From: Geopsychrobacter sp.
Lineage (GTDB): Bacteria; Desulfobacterota; Desulfuromonadia; Desulfuromonadales; Geopsychrobacteraceae
Direction of reading: 5' to 3'
Assembly (NCBI GenBank): GCA_021647445.1
Contig: JAKIUS010000143.1
Coordinates: forward strand, 1-5,323
Length of the DNA: 5,323 nt
Notes under the pieces: model-generated
What the model was told of the DNA's origin: nothing
Databases searched by the model: none
The model's input: the letters and a program-made list of their open reading frames with translations, nothing else
In this document: in pieces, positions 1 to 5,323 of the stretch
How the letters are laid out: every line of letters begins with the position of its first letter
Position numbering within the stretch: the stretch's first letter is position 1
Made by a program: the position numbers and the translations under genes

Positions 1-868
1 GTTTTTGGTCGCCGATGCGAAAAACCTTGATCATTGCCGCCGGTTGTCCATCGAAGCGGGCATACTCGTCGCTGTCTTCGAAGCCATCGACCACCCGGGC
101 GATCTCGCTCAATTTGACTTCTGTGCCGTCGGGATTGCTGAGGATAACGATATCCGCATATTCTGGTCCGAAATAGCGTCGTTCCTTGGTGCGAAGCAGA
201 ATCTCACCACCGGCAGTCTTGATCGATCCGCCTGGTAGGTCTAGGGAGGCACTGCGGATTCTGCTTGCGACTTGCTCCAGGGTCAGATGATACTGTCGTA
301 ACCGTTCCTCGGGGATTTCGATCGAAATCTCGAAGGGACGCACGCCACCTAAGTCGACCTGGGTAATGCCCGACAGTTCCAGCAGCTCATCTCGGATGGT
401 CTCCGCCTGCTGGCGTAGGCTGCGTTCGCCGATATGGCCGTAGACCACGACCGAGATGACTTCGCGTCGATTTAGCAGTTTGCTGACCACCGGTTTCTCA
501 GCGTCCTCGGGGAAGGTCGTAATGCGATCGACTTCGCTCTTGATATCCTGCAGTACCCGGTCTGGATCCTGTTCGGCATAGAGCTCGGCAATGACGGTCC
601 CCGAGCCTTCGACCGCGGTTGATTTGAGTTGTTTGATGCCATCGACTCCGGTCAGACCCTCTTCAATCTTGAGAAGAATGCCCTCTTCGACCTCTTCGGG
701 TCCGGCACCGGGATAAGCGACGACGACCGAAACCCGATCGAGGGAGATCTCGGGGAAGACCTCCTGCTTGATATGCGGAGCCTTGATGATGCCTCCCAAG
801 ATCAGGATCAGCATGAGTAGGTTGGCGGCCACGTGGTTGGCGGTCATCCAACGGATGGCACCTTTCAT
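1..868 (-). CDS. RND-family efflux permease, N-terminal part (partial)
   Basis: Inner-membrane proton-driven pump subunit of a tripartite efflux system. The window contains the first 289 residues, compared with about 1000-1050 in the full family; the gene runs off the left edge and the reading frame is intact. It begins MKGAIRWMTANHVAANLLML, with transmembrane helix 1 at about residues 12-28, followed by the periplasmic porter region. RND-typical stretches are AYPGAGPEEVEEGI (51-64), IKSEVDRITTFPEDAEKPVV (109-128) and QVDLGGVRPFEISIEIPEE (170-188). The start overlaps the stop of the fusion-protein gene as ATGA (4 bases), with GGGGAG 8 bases upstream of the ATG. The sequence looks like the AcrB/HAE side of the superfamily rather than heavy-metal CusA, but the substrate cannot be read from this part, and the proton-relay residues in TM4 and TM10 lie outside the window. 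Confidence 0.93.
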   Translation of the reverse strand, partial: MKGAIRWMTANHVAANLLMLILILGGIIKAPHIKQEVFPEISLDRVSVVVAYPGAGPEEVEEGILLKIEEGLTGVDGIKQLKSTAVEGSGTVIAELYAEQDPDRVLQDIKSEVDRITTFPEDAEKPVVSKLLNRREVISVVVYGHIGERSLRQQAETIRDELLELSGITQVDLGGVRPFEISIEIPEERLRQYHLTLEQVASRIRSASLDLPGGSIKTAGGEILLRTKERRYFGPEYADIVILSNPDGTEVKLSEIARVVDGFEDSDEYARFDGQPAAMIKVFRIGDQK

Positions 869-2061
869 TGTGGTTTCTCCCCGGATTTAAAACGCAGCTT
901 CATGCCGGGGGCGACCCCGGAGATATTGGTAAGAATCAGGCGTTCTCCGCCTTTAAGCCCCTCGTCGATGAGCAGCGTCTCCTGTTGACGGCGCAGTACA
1001 TGGACCGGGCGGATTTCGAGCCGATTCATGTCGTCGGCTAGCCAGACTACATTTCCATCGCGCAGGGCACTGCGCGGCAGACTCGCCAGTTGCCCCAGAT
1101 CGGCACCGCTGATTTCGACATGGACAAACAGGCCATTCTCTAAAGGGAAGGATCGGTCGGCCGGTTTGTGGCCGAGGAGATAGGGGTTTTCAACCAGGAT
1201 AGCAATTTTGGCCATGCGGCTGTTTGGGTCGATTTCACCAAAAGCGCGGCTGATGACACCTTGCCACTCATATCGCTGACCGTCGATCTGGATCGATAGA
1301 CGACAGCGGGAGCCCTTGTCCTTGCTCCCTGCACGTGGGATCGCCAGCCATTGAAGATCGGTCAGGGGTAAGGGCACGATAATTTCAGCCTGTTTGGTAC
1401 TGGCGATCACTGCCAGAGGATTTCCACTACGCACATATTCACCCAGATCAACATTTTTGCTGCGCAGACGGCCGTTAAAAGGTGCGCGAATGCTGGTGCG
1501 TTCAAGGTTGAGTTGCGCCTGTTGAATGTTGGCTTCGGCAGCGCTTAAGGCCGCCTTGGCGCTCAGCAGTTGAGGCTGGCGGAGCAACAGCGCGCCGGGT
1601 TCACCCTTGTCGGGTAGTTCAATACGCTCCCACTCGCGTCGGGCGATCTCTGCTTGTTCTGCTTCCGTCTGCAGCGACGCCTGGGCTTTCGCGTGTTCGG
1701 CAGTAGAGCGCTGAAGCGCCAGTTGATAATCACGTGGGTCAATTTCAAAAATTTTATCACCTTTAAGAAAGAATCCCCCCTCGACAAAGCGCCTTGAAAC
1801 CCAGGATAGGCTGCCGTTGACTTCGGCGGCAATGGTGACTTCGCGCTCTGGTCTGACCGTGCCGTTGGCGATGATTCTGGCCTGATGCTGGCTCAGTACG
1901 ACCGGTATGGTTTCGACGAGCAGACCGAGATTGATCTGTTCCCGCTTCTCTGGGGCCTTCCGTGATTTGATCACTGCTCGTGTTGCCAGCAGCGCCAGAA
2001 TCAGGATCAGGACCGGTAGAATCCATGTGAGATGATTTCGTTTCGCTGTTTTATTGCTCAT
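865..2061 (-). CDS. RND efflux membrane-fusion (periplasmic adaptor) protein
   Basis: Adaptor that links the inner-membrane RND pump to the outer-membrane channel, 398 residues from the chosen start. Order of parts: a short basic N-terminus and one membrane anchor (about residues 12-30); a first lipoyl half-motif (about 62-110, including NGTVRPEREVTIAAEVNGSL); a helical hairpin rich in Ala, Gln and Glu (about 112-188); a second lipoyl half with the family signature RTSIRAPFNGRLRSKNVDLG (188-207); then beta-barrel and membrane-proximal domains to the end. The anchor helix shows no lipobox, so it is probably a transmembrane rather than lipid-anchored adaptor. An in-frame upstream ATG at 2154 would add 31 residues that lie inside the preceding gene. 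The start at 2061 is preferred because AAGGAA lies 10 bases upstream and the anchor then sits at the N-terminus. It overlaps the outer-membrane gene by 11 bases and the permease by 4. Confidence 0.94.
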   Translation of the reverse strand: MSNKTAKRNHLTWILPVLILILALLATRAVIKSRKAPEKREQINLGLLVETIPVVLSQHQARIIANGTVRPEREVTIAAEVNGSLSWVSRRFVEGGFFLKGDKIFEIDPRDYQLALQRSTAEHAKAQASLQTEAEQAEIARREWERIELPDKGEPGALLLRQPQLLSAKAALSAAEANIQQAQLNLERTSIRAPFNGRLRSKNVDLGEYVRSGNPLAVIASTKQAEIIVPLPLTDLQWLAIPRAGSKDKGSRCRLSIQIDGQRYEWQGVISRAFGEIDPNSRMAKIAILVENPYLLGHKPADRSFPLENGLFVHVEISGADLGQLASLPRSALRDGNVVWLADDMNRLEIRPVHVLRRQQETLLIDEGLKGGERLILTNISGVAPGMKLRFKSGEKPQ

Positions 2062-3478
2062 GTGAGTTTGGTTCCTTTTTTGCGCTGAATCTTTGATGAA
2101 TCTCAGTCTCCATCCAGGCCCCGCCCAGTGATCTGGCGAGGGTGATACGGTCACTGATCAGTTGGCGGCGGGTCGCGACTAATTCGTTCTTAGCCTGCAG
2201 GACAACGCGTTCAGAGGAGAGCACGGGCAGGTAATCGTTAAGACCGCGCAGATAGTTGTTGAACCTTAGTTTGCGGCTGGCCTTAGCCGCGGCCAAGGAA
2301 CTGGTCAACAGCTTGAGGCGTTCATCCCCCTTCTGATTCGCGGAGAGAGCATCTTCAACCTCGCGGAGAGCAACGAGTACGCCTTGGCGGTAACCTGCAA
2401 TACGTTCACGCACCAGGGCCCGATTGCGTGCGACCTCGGCACGGCGGCGGCCCCCATCCATAAGTGGCACCGCTGGCTGAATCAGCAGTTGCCAGAAGCT
2501 ACCGGTCAGGGTGCCGATGCCGAAGTCATTCTGTAAAAAACCATAATTGGCCGCCAGGTTCAGGCTTGGCAGGCGGTCGGCGATTGCTGCGGCGAGCTCG
2601 GCGTCGGCGGATTGCAACTGATTAAACAGTGTCAGAATATCGGGGCGACGCTGAAGCAGGTCGGCCGGTATCCCGGCGGGGAACTGCTCGGCAAAAGTGG
2701 GAAGTTTGGTCAGGGTACCGCTGATGCCACGGGTTGGAACATGACCAAGCAGGTTCGAAATGCCATGTTCAGCGCTGGCCAGATTCTTCTCCAGGTTCGG
2801 ACGACCGGCCTTGGCCGTGGTCAGATTTTGACGCGCCTGATAAAGTTCGAGGGCGCTGGTCAATCCCTGTCGATAACGATCTTCAATCCGCTGCAGGGTC
2901 TCCTGGTATGAGTTGATAGTTTGGTTTAGAAGTCTGATCTGTGAACGTTGTTCGACGCTGAAATAATAGAGGTCTGCCAACTGGGCACTAAGGCTGAGAT
3001 AGAGGGTTTCAAGCTGGTTTTTGCCTGCTTCTGCTTGCTTTAGCGCCGCCTGACGGCGGTTTTTTAATTTCCCCCAGAGATCGAGTTCAAAGCTGCTCTG
3101 GGCCGAAAACCGGTAATTAAGCGCGTAGGAATTTCCGATGAAGCCCGGCACCAGTTCGCGGCTTCCCTGGCCGCCCAGATTTATTGTGGGCAAGCGAGCG
3201 CTTGCGGCGATACGTAACGCTGATTGGGCCTGTTCGGTGCGCGCAAAGGCCTCTTCCAGTTGCAGGTTGTGGGTGAACAACTGATCCATCAACTGATTCA
3301 ACTGTGGATCATGAAAGCTTAACCACCAGCGTTCTAAGGACGGGGTCGCTTGCTCCCCTGTTCGCTCAACATAGCGGCTCGTTTGTGAAATCGGTGGCTC
3401 CATCTGCAGCGGTTGGTGCAGGCTGCAGCCGAGGAGCGTCAGTGGTAAGATCCAGCAATAGATCAGTAATTTCAGCAT
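2051..3478 (-). CDS. Outer-membrane efflux lipoprotein (TolC/NodT-type channel)
   Basis: Outer-membrane exit duct of the tripartite pump, 475 residues, the usual length for the NodT/OprM-like group. The N-terminus is a lipoprotein signal with lipobox LLGC and predicted acylated Cys18. Two outer-membrane efflux repeats follow, at about residues 55-245 and 270-455. Family landmarks are WWLSFHDPQLNQLM (51-64), SSFELDLWGKLKN (128-140), PADLLQRRPDI (271-281), PLMDGGRRRAEVARNRAL (338-355) and ARSLGGAW (448-455). The Leu-Gly-Gly-Ala-Trp ending of the second repeat is typical of OprM-like proteins. The ATG overlaps the end of the TetR gene by 7 bases and has GGAG 5 bases upstream, so the start is well supported. 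It sits between regulator and adaptor genes, and should assemble with the downstream adaptor and permease. Confidence 0.94.
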   Translation of the reverse strand: MLKLLIYCWILPLTLLGCSLHQPLQMEPPISQTSRYVERTGEQATPSLERWWLSFHDPQLNQLMDQLFTHNLQLEEAFARTEQAQSALRIAASARLPTINLGGQGSRELVPGFIGNSYALNYRFSAQSSFELDLWGKLKNRRQAALKQAEAGKNQLETLYLSLSAQLADLYYFSVEQRSQIRLLNQTINSYQETLQRIEDRYRQGLTSALELYQARQNLTTAKAGRPNLEKNLASAEHGISNLLGHVPTRGISGTLTKLPTFAEQFPAGIPADLLQRRPDILTLFNQLQSADAELAAAIADRLPSLNLAANYGFLQNDFGIGTLTGSFWQLLIQPAVPLMDGGRRRAEVARNRALVRERIAGYRQGVLVALREVEDALSANQKGDERLKLLTSSLAAAKASRKLRFNNYLRGLNDYLPVLSSERVVLQAKNELVATRRQLISDRITLARSLGGAWMETEIHQRFSAKKEPNSHEQ

Positions 3479-4110
3479 GGGGACTCCAGGCCGGAGGTGA
3501 CAAAGGTGATCAGATCTTGGGTCAGGGTCTCTCTATGTTTGTGAGTGTCGCTCGAGTTGGGTTCACAAAGAGGGGTGATGCTGGAGAAACAGAGACAGTG
3601 GCCCAGGGCGCCAATGGTGAAAAAAAGACGGGTCAGAACCAACTCCCGCGGGAGTTGCGGCAAGGCGAGACACAGGGCTTGATGGAGCGTTGTCAGCAGG
3701 GGGCGCACCAGGTCGAGAAAGCGATCTCGTACAGCCGGATCGGCGGCGGTCAGGGAGCGGCCGATAATCGCCACAAAGGCGTTTGAATTATGGCCCGCGT
3801 TGCAAAAAGCCATGGCTGGCTCGATGAAAGCGCGCAGTAGATCTTCGGTTTTTGGACGCATGTTTGCTTCGGCCGCTTCGGTAAGGACCTGTTCAATGCG
3901 CGCGTTGCGCGCCTGGTTTAGTGGCAACAGGCGTCGTTCGAGTACGGCACTGAGCAGGTCTTCCTTGCAGCCAAAATGGTAATTGGCCGCCGCCAGATTC
4001 GCCTTGGCAACGGTAGTGATTTCGCGCATCGAGGTGCCAGCGAAGCCCTGCTGAGAAAAAAGGCATTCCGCTGCATCAAGCAGGCGGGTCTTGGTATCGA
4101 TTTGAGTCAT
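3472..4110 (-). CDS. TetR/AcrR-family transcriptional regulator, probable repressor of the efflux operon
   Basis: DNA-binding regulator of 212 residues, normal for the family. The N-terminal TetR domain covers about residues 6-55: helix 1 TRLLDAAECLFSQQGF (8-23), then a helix-turn-helix with TSMREITTVAKANLAAANYH (26-45) and the family-typical FGCKEDLL (46-53). The NLAAANYHFGCKE stretch resembles the PsrA-like subgroup of TetR proteins. The C-terminal ligand-binding half (about 60-212) is all-helical and gives no clue to the inducer. It carries eight cysteines in all (16, 48, 103, 147, 172, 174, 182, 212). It is the first gene of the efflux operon, with AAGGAA 5 bases before the ATG. A promoter-overlapping palindrome just upstream suggests autorepression, relieved by a pump substrate or related compound. 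Confidence 0.93.
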   Translation of the reverse strand: MTQIDTKTRLLDAAECLFSQQGFAGTSMREITTVAKANLAAANYHFGCKEDLLSAVLERRLLPLNQARNARIEQVLTEAAEANMRPKTEDLLRAFIEPAMAFCNAGHNSNAFVAIIGRSLTAADPAVRDRFLDLVRPLLTTLHQALCLALPQLPRELVLTRLFFTIGALGHCLCFSSITPLCEPNSSDTHKHRETLTQDLITFVTSGLESPC

Positions 4111-4137
4111 TTGATTTCCTTAGGCTGTTAAACGCCT

Positions 4138-4166
4138 ATTTAAAACGATCGTTTTAATTGTGTCAA
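4138..4166 (-). promoter_or_regulatory. Sigma70-type promoter of the TetR-efflux operon
   Basis: Read on the minus strand, a perfect TTGACA (-35, 4166-4161) is followed after exactly 17 bases by TTAAAT (-10, 4143-4138; four of six consensus bases). The distance from the -10 to the TetR ATG is 27 bases, giving a short leader of roughly 20 bases. No second promoter is apparent between the four overlapping genes, so this is probably the main promoter for the whole efflux operon. Confidence 0.65.
4140..4157. promoter_or_regulatory. Perfect 18-bp palindrome, probable TetR operator
   Basis: TTAAAACGATCGTTTTAA is an exact inverted repeat with no gap. It covers the right part of the promoter spacer and four of the six bases of the -10 on the minus strand, so a bound dimer would block RNA polymerase. 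The core AAAC-GATC-GTTT has the form of operators bound by PsrA-like TetR proteins (GAAAC, a short spacer, GTTTC), which fits the PsrA-like recognition region of the adjacent regulator. Assigning it to this TetR protein is inferred from position and symmetry. Confidence 0.75.
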
Positions 4167-4248
4167 GTCCTTGTTTTACCCGTGACTGTGCCTAGATGGT
4201 ATTCAGGGCGATTGGACTTTGCCTTATTGTTGAGCATAATCCTTAGGC

Positions 4249-4275
4249 TTGACATACAAAATCCCTAAATATAAG
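4249..4275 (+). promoter_or_regulatory. Possible sigma70 promoter for glnK (short spacer)
   Basis: A perfect TTGACA at 4249-4254 is followed by TATAAG at 4270-4275 (five of six bases). The spacer is only 15 bases, below the favoured 16-18, so activity is uncertain. It would provide nitrogen-independent transcription into the same leader, starting upstream of the sigma54 start. Confidence 0.3.
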
Positions 4276-4288
4276 CGTCTTACATGTT

Positions 4289-4304
4289 TGGCATGGTCAC
4301 TGCT
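4289..4304 (+). promoter_or_regulatory. Sigma54 (-24/-12) promoter of glnK-amtB
   Basis: TGGCATGGTCACTGCT matches the consensus TGGCACG-N4-TTGCW with two mismatches. The invariant GG (4290-4291) and GC (4302-4303) have the required 12-base phasing. Transcription should start near 4315, leaving a leader of about 154 bases before the glnK ATG. Sigma54 promoters are the standard nitrogen-regulated promoter type for glnK-amtB in many proteobacteria, where an NtrC-like activator opens them under nitrogen limitation. Confidence 0.72.
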
Positions 4305-4357
4305 AAGAATTGATCTGTGGTTAGCACCCAGTCGATTTAATCGGTGAAATTTTTCAG

Positions 4358-4375
4358 CGGAACAAGGGTGTTCCG
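4358..4375 (+). promoter_or_regulatory. Leader hairpin P1 with A1/G4 hexaloop (ANTAR-target-like)
   Basis: Stem CGGAAC (4358-4363) pairs perfectly with GTTCCG (4370-4375) around the six-base loop AAGGGT, which has A at loop position 1 (4364) and G at position 4 (4367). RNA targets of ANTAR antiterminators consist of two neighbouring hairpins with hexaloops of this kind. The hairpin is followed by TTCTTTTT, so it could also act as a weak terminator. The short stem and interrupted T-run make that a less attractive main role. Confidence 0.6.
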
Positions 4376-4383
4376 TTCTTTTT

Positions 4384-4409
4384 GGACTTTGAGCAAAGGC
4401 GCTCTGTCT
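4384..4409 (+). promoter_or_regulatory. Leader hairpin P2, A1/G4 hexaloop antiterminator overlapping the terminator arm
   Basis: The core stem GAGC (4391-4394) pairs with GCTC (4401-4404) around the six-base loop AAAGGC, again with A at position 1 (4395) and G at position 4 (4398). GGAC (4384-4387) can pair with GTCT (4406-4409) below a small internal loop, with one G-U pair. Bases 4398-4409 also belong to the 5' arm of the terminator, so this hairpin and the terminator cannot form together. A protein that stabilises P1 and P2 would let polymerase read through into glnK. Confidence 0.6.
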
Positions 4410-4442
4410 CACGTAATTGTGGGATAGGGCGTCTTTTTTTTT
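4398..4442 (+). terminator. Intrinsic terminator in the glnK leader (attenuator)
   Basis: Bases 4398-4412 pair with 4419-4433 in a continuous 15-bp stem (four G-U pairs, no mismatch) around the six-base loop GTAATT, followed directly by nine T residues (4434-4442). AAA at 4395-4397 can pair with the start of the T-run. Read on the opposite strand the stem is followed by only three T residues, so it works toward glnK. It lies downstream of the sigma54 promoter and ends 26 bases before the glnK ATG, so it would stop transcripts before glnK unless it is overridden. Confidence 0.8.
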
Positions 4443-4453
4443 GGGATTTTTGA

Positions 4454-4807
<354 letters not shown>

Positions 4808-4821
4808 CATTATCTGTAATC

Positions 4822-4854
4822 GAATTTGTATGCGCAGTGTTGATTTACAAATTC
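4822..4854 (+). repeat. 9-bp perfect inverted repeat between glnK and amtB
   Basis: GAATTTGTA (4822-4830) is exactly complementary to TACAAATTC (4846-4854) around a 15-base loop that contains the small palindrome TGCGCA. It fills about half of the 69-base gap and ends 10 bases before the amtB ribosome-binding site. The stem is AT-rich and has no T-run after it, so it is not a standard terminator. It may affect message stability or the ratio of GlnK to AmtB, or be a protein-binding site. Confidence 0.5.
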
Positions 4855-4876
4855 AGAACCAATCAAGGAGAAAAAC

Positions 4877-5323
4877 ATGTTTAAACGTCTGTGTCTGCTG
4901 ACTTCAGGTCTGTTGGCCCTGCCGCTGCTGGCGTCCGCAGCTGAGGCTCCGATCTCCGAAATGTCATATATCCTCAATACCTTCTCTTTTCTAATCATGG
5001 GAATTCTGGTGATGTGGATGGCTGCAGGTTTCGGCATGCTTGAAGCGGGTCTGGTTCGTTCCAAGAACGTCGCGACCATCTGTCTGAAGAATATCTCTCT
5101 TTTCGGAATTGCTGGCCTTCTCTACTATGTGGTCGGTTACAATTTGATGTATGCCGGTGTCGATGGTGGCTTCATGGGCTCTTTCGGTATCTGGTCGGCG
5201 GATGACGCTGCTGCGGCGGCGGGTGATTATTCGGCAGGATACGCGGCTGCTTCCGATTGGTTTTTTCAGATGGTCTTCTGCGGGGCCGCCTGCTCGGTGG
5301 TTTCGGGTTGCGTCGCCGAGCGG
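4877..5323 (+). CDS. amtB: Ammonium transporter AmtB, N-terminal part (partial)
   Basis: Trimeric inner-membrane ammonium channel. The first 149 residues are present, of about 400-450 expected, and the gene runs off the right edge in frame. It opens with a cleavable signal peptide (hydrophobic about 5-20, likely cut near ASAAEA at 19-24), as in many Amt proteins. Transmembrane segments follow at about 32-52 and 72-92, with a third starting near 127. Family motifs are AAGFGMLEAGLVRSKN (49-64) and the FFQMVF...VSGCVAER stretch (128-149), whose Phe after Gln-Met-Val matches the outer pore gate Phe107 of E. coli AmtB by motif position. The pore histidines and the C-terminal GlnK-contacting tail lie outside the window. 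AAGGAG lies 6 bases before the ATG. Linkage to glnK indicates the classic pair in which unmodified GlnK blocks the channel. Confidence 0.96.
   Translation, partial: MFKRLCLLTSGLLALPLLASAAEAPISEMSYILNTFSFLIMGILVMWMAAGFGMLEAGLVRSKNVATICLKNISLFGIAGLLYYVVGYNLMYAGVDGGFMGSFGIWSADDAAAAAGDYSAGYAAASDWFFQMVFCGAACSVVSGCVAER

Noticed and set aside
629..820. A short plus-strand open frame opposite the RND permease start.
   Set aside because: The minus-strand permease reading frame continues uninterrupted through it with family motifs, so this is a shadow frame.
2062..2154. A 31-residue N-terminal extension of the membrane-fusion protein from an upstream in-frame ATG.
   Set aside because: It lies wholly within the preceding gene, has no membrane-targeting character, and would bury the anchor helix. 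The ATG at 2061 has a suitable ribosome-binding site.
3304..3786. A 160-residue plus-strand open frame opposite the TetR and channel genes.
   Set aside because: It is antisense to two well-supported genes, has a low-complexity composition and no recognisable domain.
4161..4173. An IHF-like match (TGTCAAGTCCTTG) upstream of the sigma54 promoter.
   Set aside because: It has one consensus mismatch, lies about 150 bases before the expected start, farther than usual, and coincides with the TetR promoter -35, which explains the sequence.
4212..4240. TTGGAC and CATAAT spaced by 17 bases as another plus-strand promoter.
   Set aside because: The -35 matches only three of six bases, and AT-rich sequence gives such -10 matches by chance.
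4315..4331. A third leader hairpin, CTG(T)GG around hexaloop TTAGCA closed by CCCAG, considered as an alternative P1 of the ANTAR target.
   Set aside because: The loop has G at position 4 but T rather than A at position 1, the stem has only five pairs with a bulge, and the hairpin at 4358-4375 fits both loop rules and lies closer to P2.
4358..4383. The 4358-4375 hairpin with its following T-rich stretch read as a main intrinsic terminator.
   Set aside because: The stem is short and the T-run is interrupted by C with only five T residues after it. The hairpin at 4398-4442 is much stronger, and the A1/G4 loop is better explained as an antiterminator target.

Overview
The window holds two divergent transcription units separated by a 358-base control region (4111-4468). 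To the left, on the minus strand, is a tripartite efflux operon read in the order TetR-type regulator (3472-4110), outer-membrane efflux lipoprotein (2051-3478), membrane-fusion protein (865-2061) and RND inner-membrane permease (1-868, cut by the window edge). All four genes overlap by 4 to 11 bases, so they form one tightly coupled operon. A consensus-like sigma70 promoter precedes the regulator, and a perfect 18-bp palindrome lies across its spacer and -10. This is the expected layout for an autorepressed pump, with the palindrome as the likely TetR operator.

To the right, on the plus strand, is a nitrogen-sensing pair: a PII protein (glnK, 4469-4807) and the start of an ammonium channel gene (amtB, from 4877, cut by the window edge). 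PII trimers of this type bind ATP/ADP and 2-oxoglutarate, are usually uridylylated at Tyr51, and plug AmtB when nitrogen is plentiful. The glnK leader is the most interesting part of the window. A -24/-12 (sigma54) promoter lies at 4289-4304, and a strong intrinsic terminator (4398-4442) sits between it and the glnK ribosome-binding site. Just before the terminator are two hairpins, each with a six-base loop carrying A at position 1 and G at position 4. The second hairpin uses bases of the terminator's 5' arm. That is the architecture of RNA targets of ANTAR-domain antiterminators, so glnK-amtB appears to be controlled both at initiation (sigma54) and at elongation (antitermination).

The organism is a Gram-negative bacterium, shown by the outer-membrane efflux lipoprotein and RND pump. 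Sigma54 plus ANTAR-type antitermination on a glnK-amtB operon recalls Geobacter and its relatives (Desulfuromonadales), where an ANTAR response regulator is known to control nitrogen genes. This placement is an inference; a gammaproteobacterium is not excluded. No RNA genes, mobile elements or CRISPR arrays were seen.
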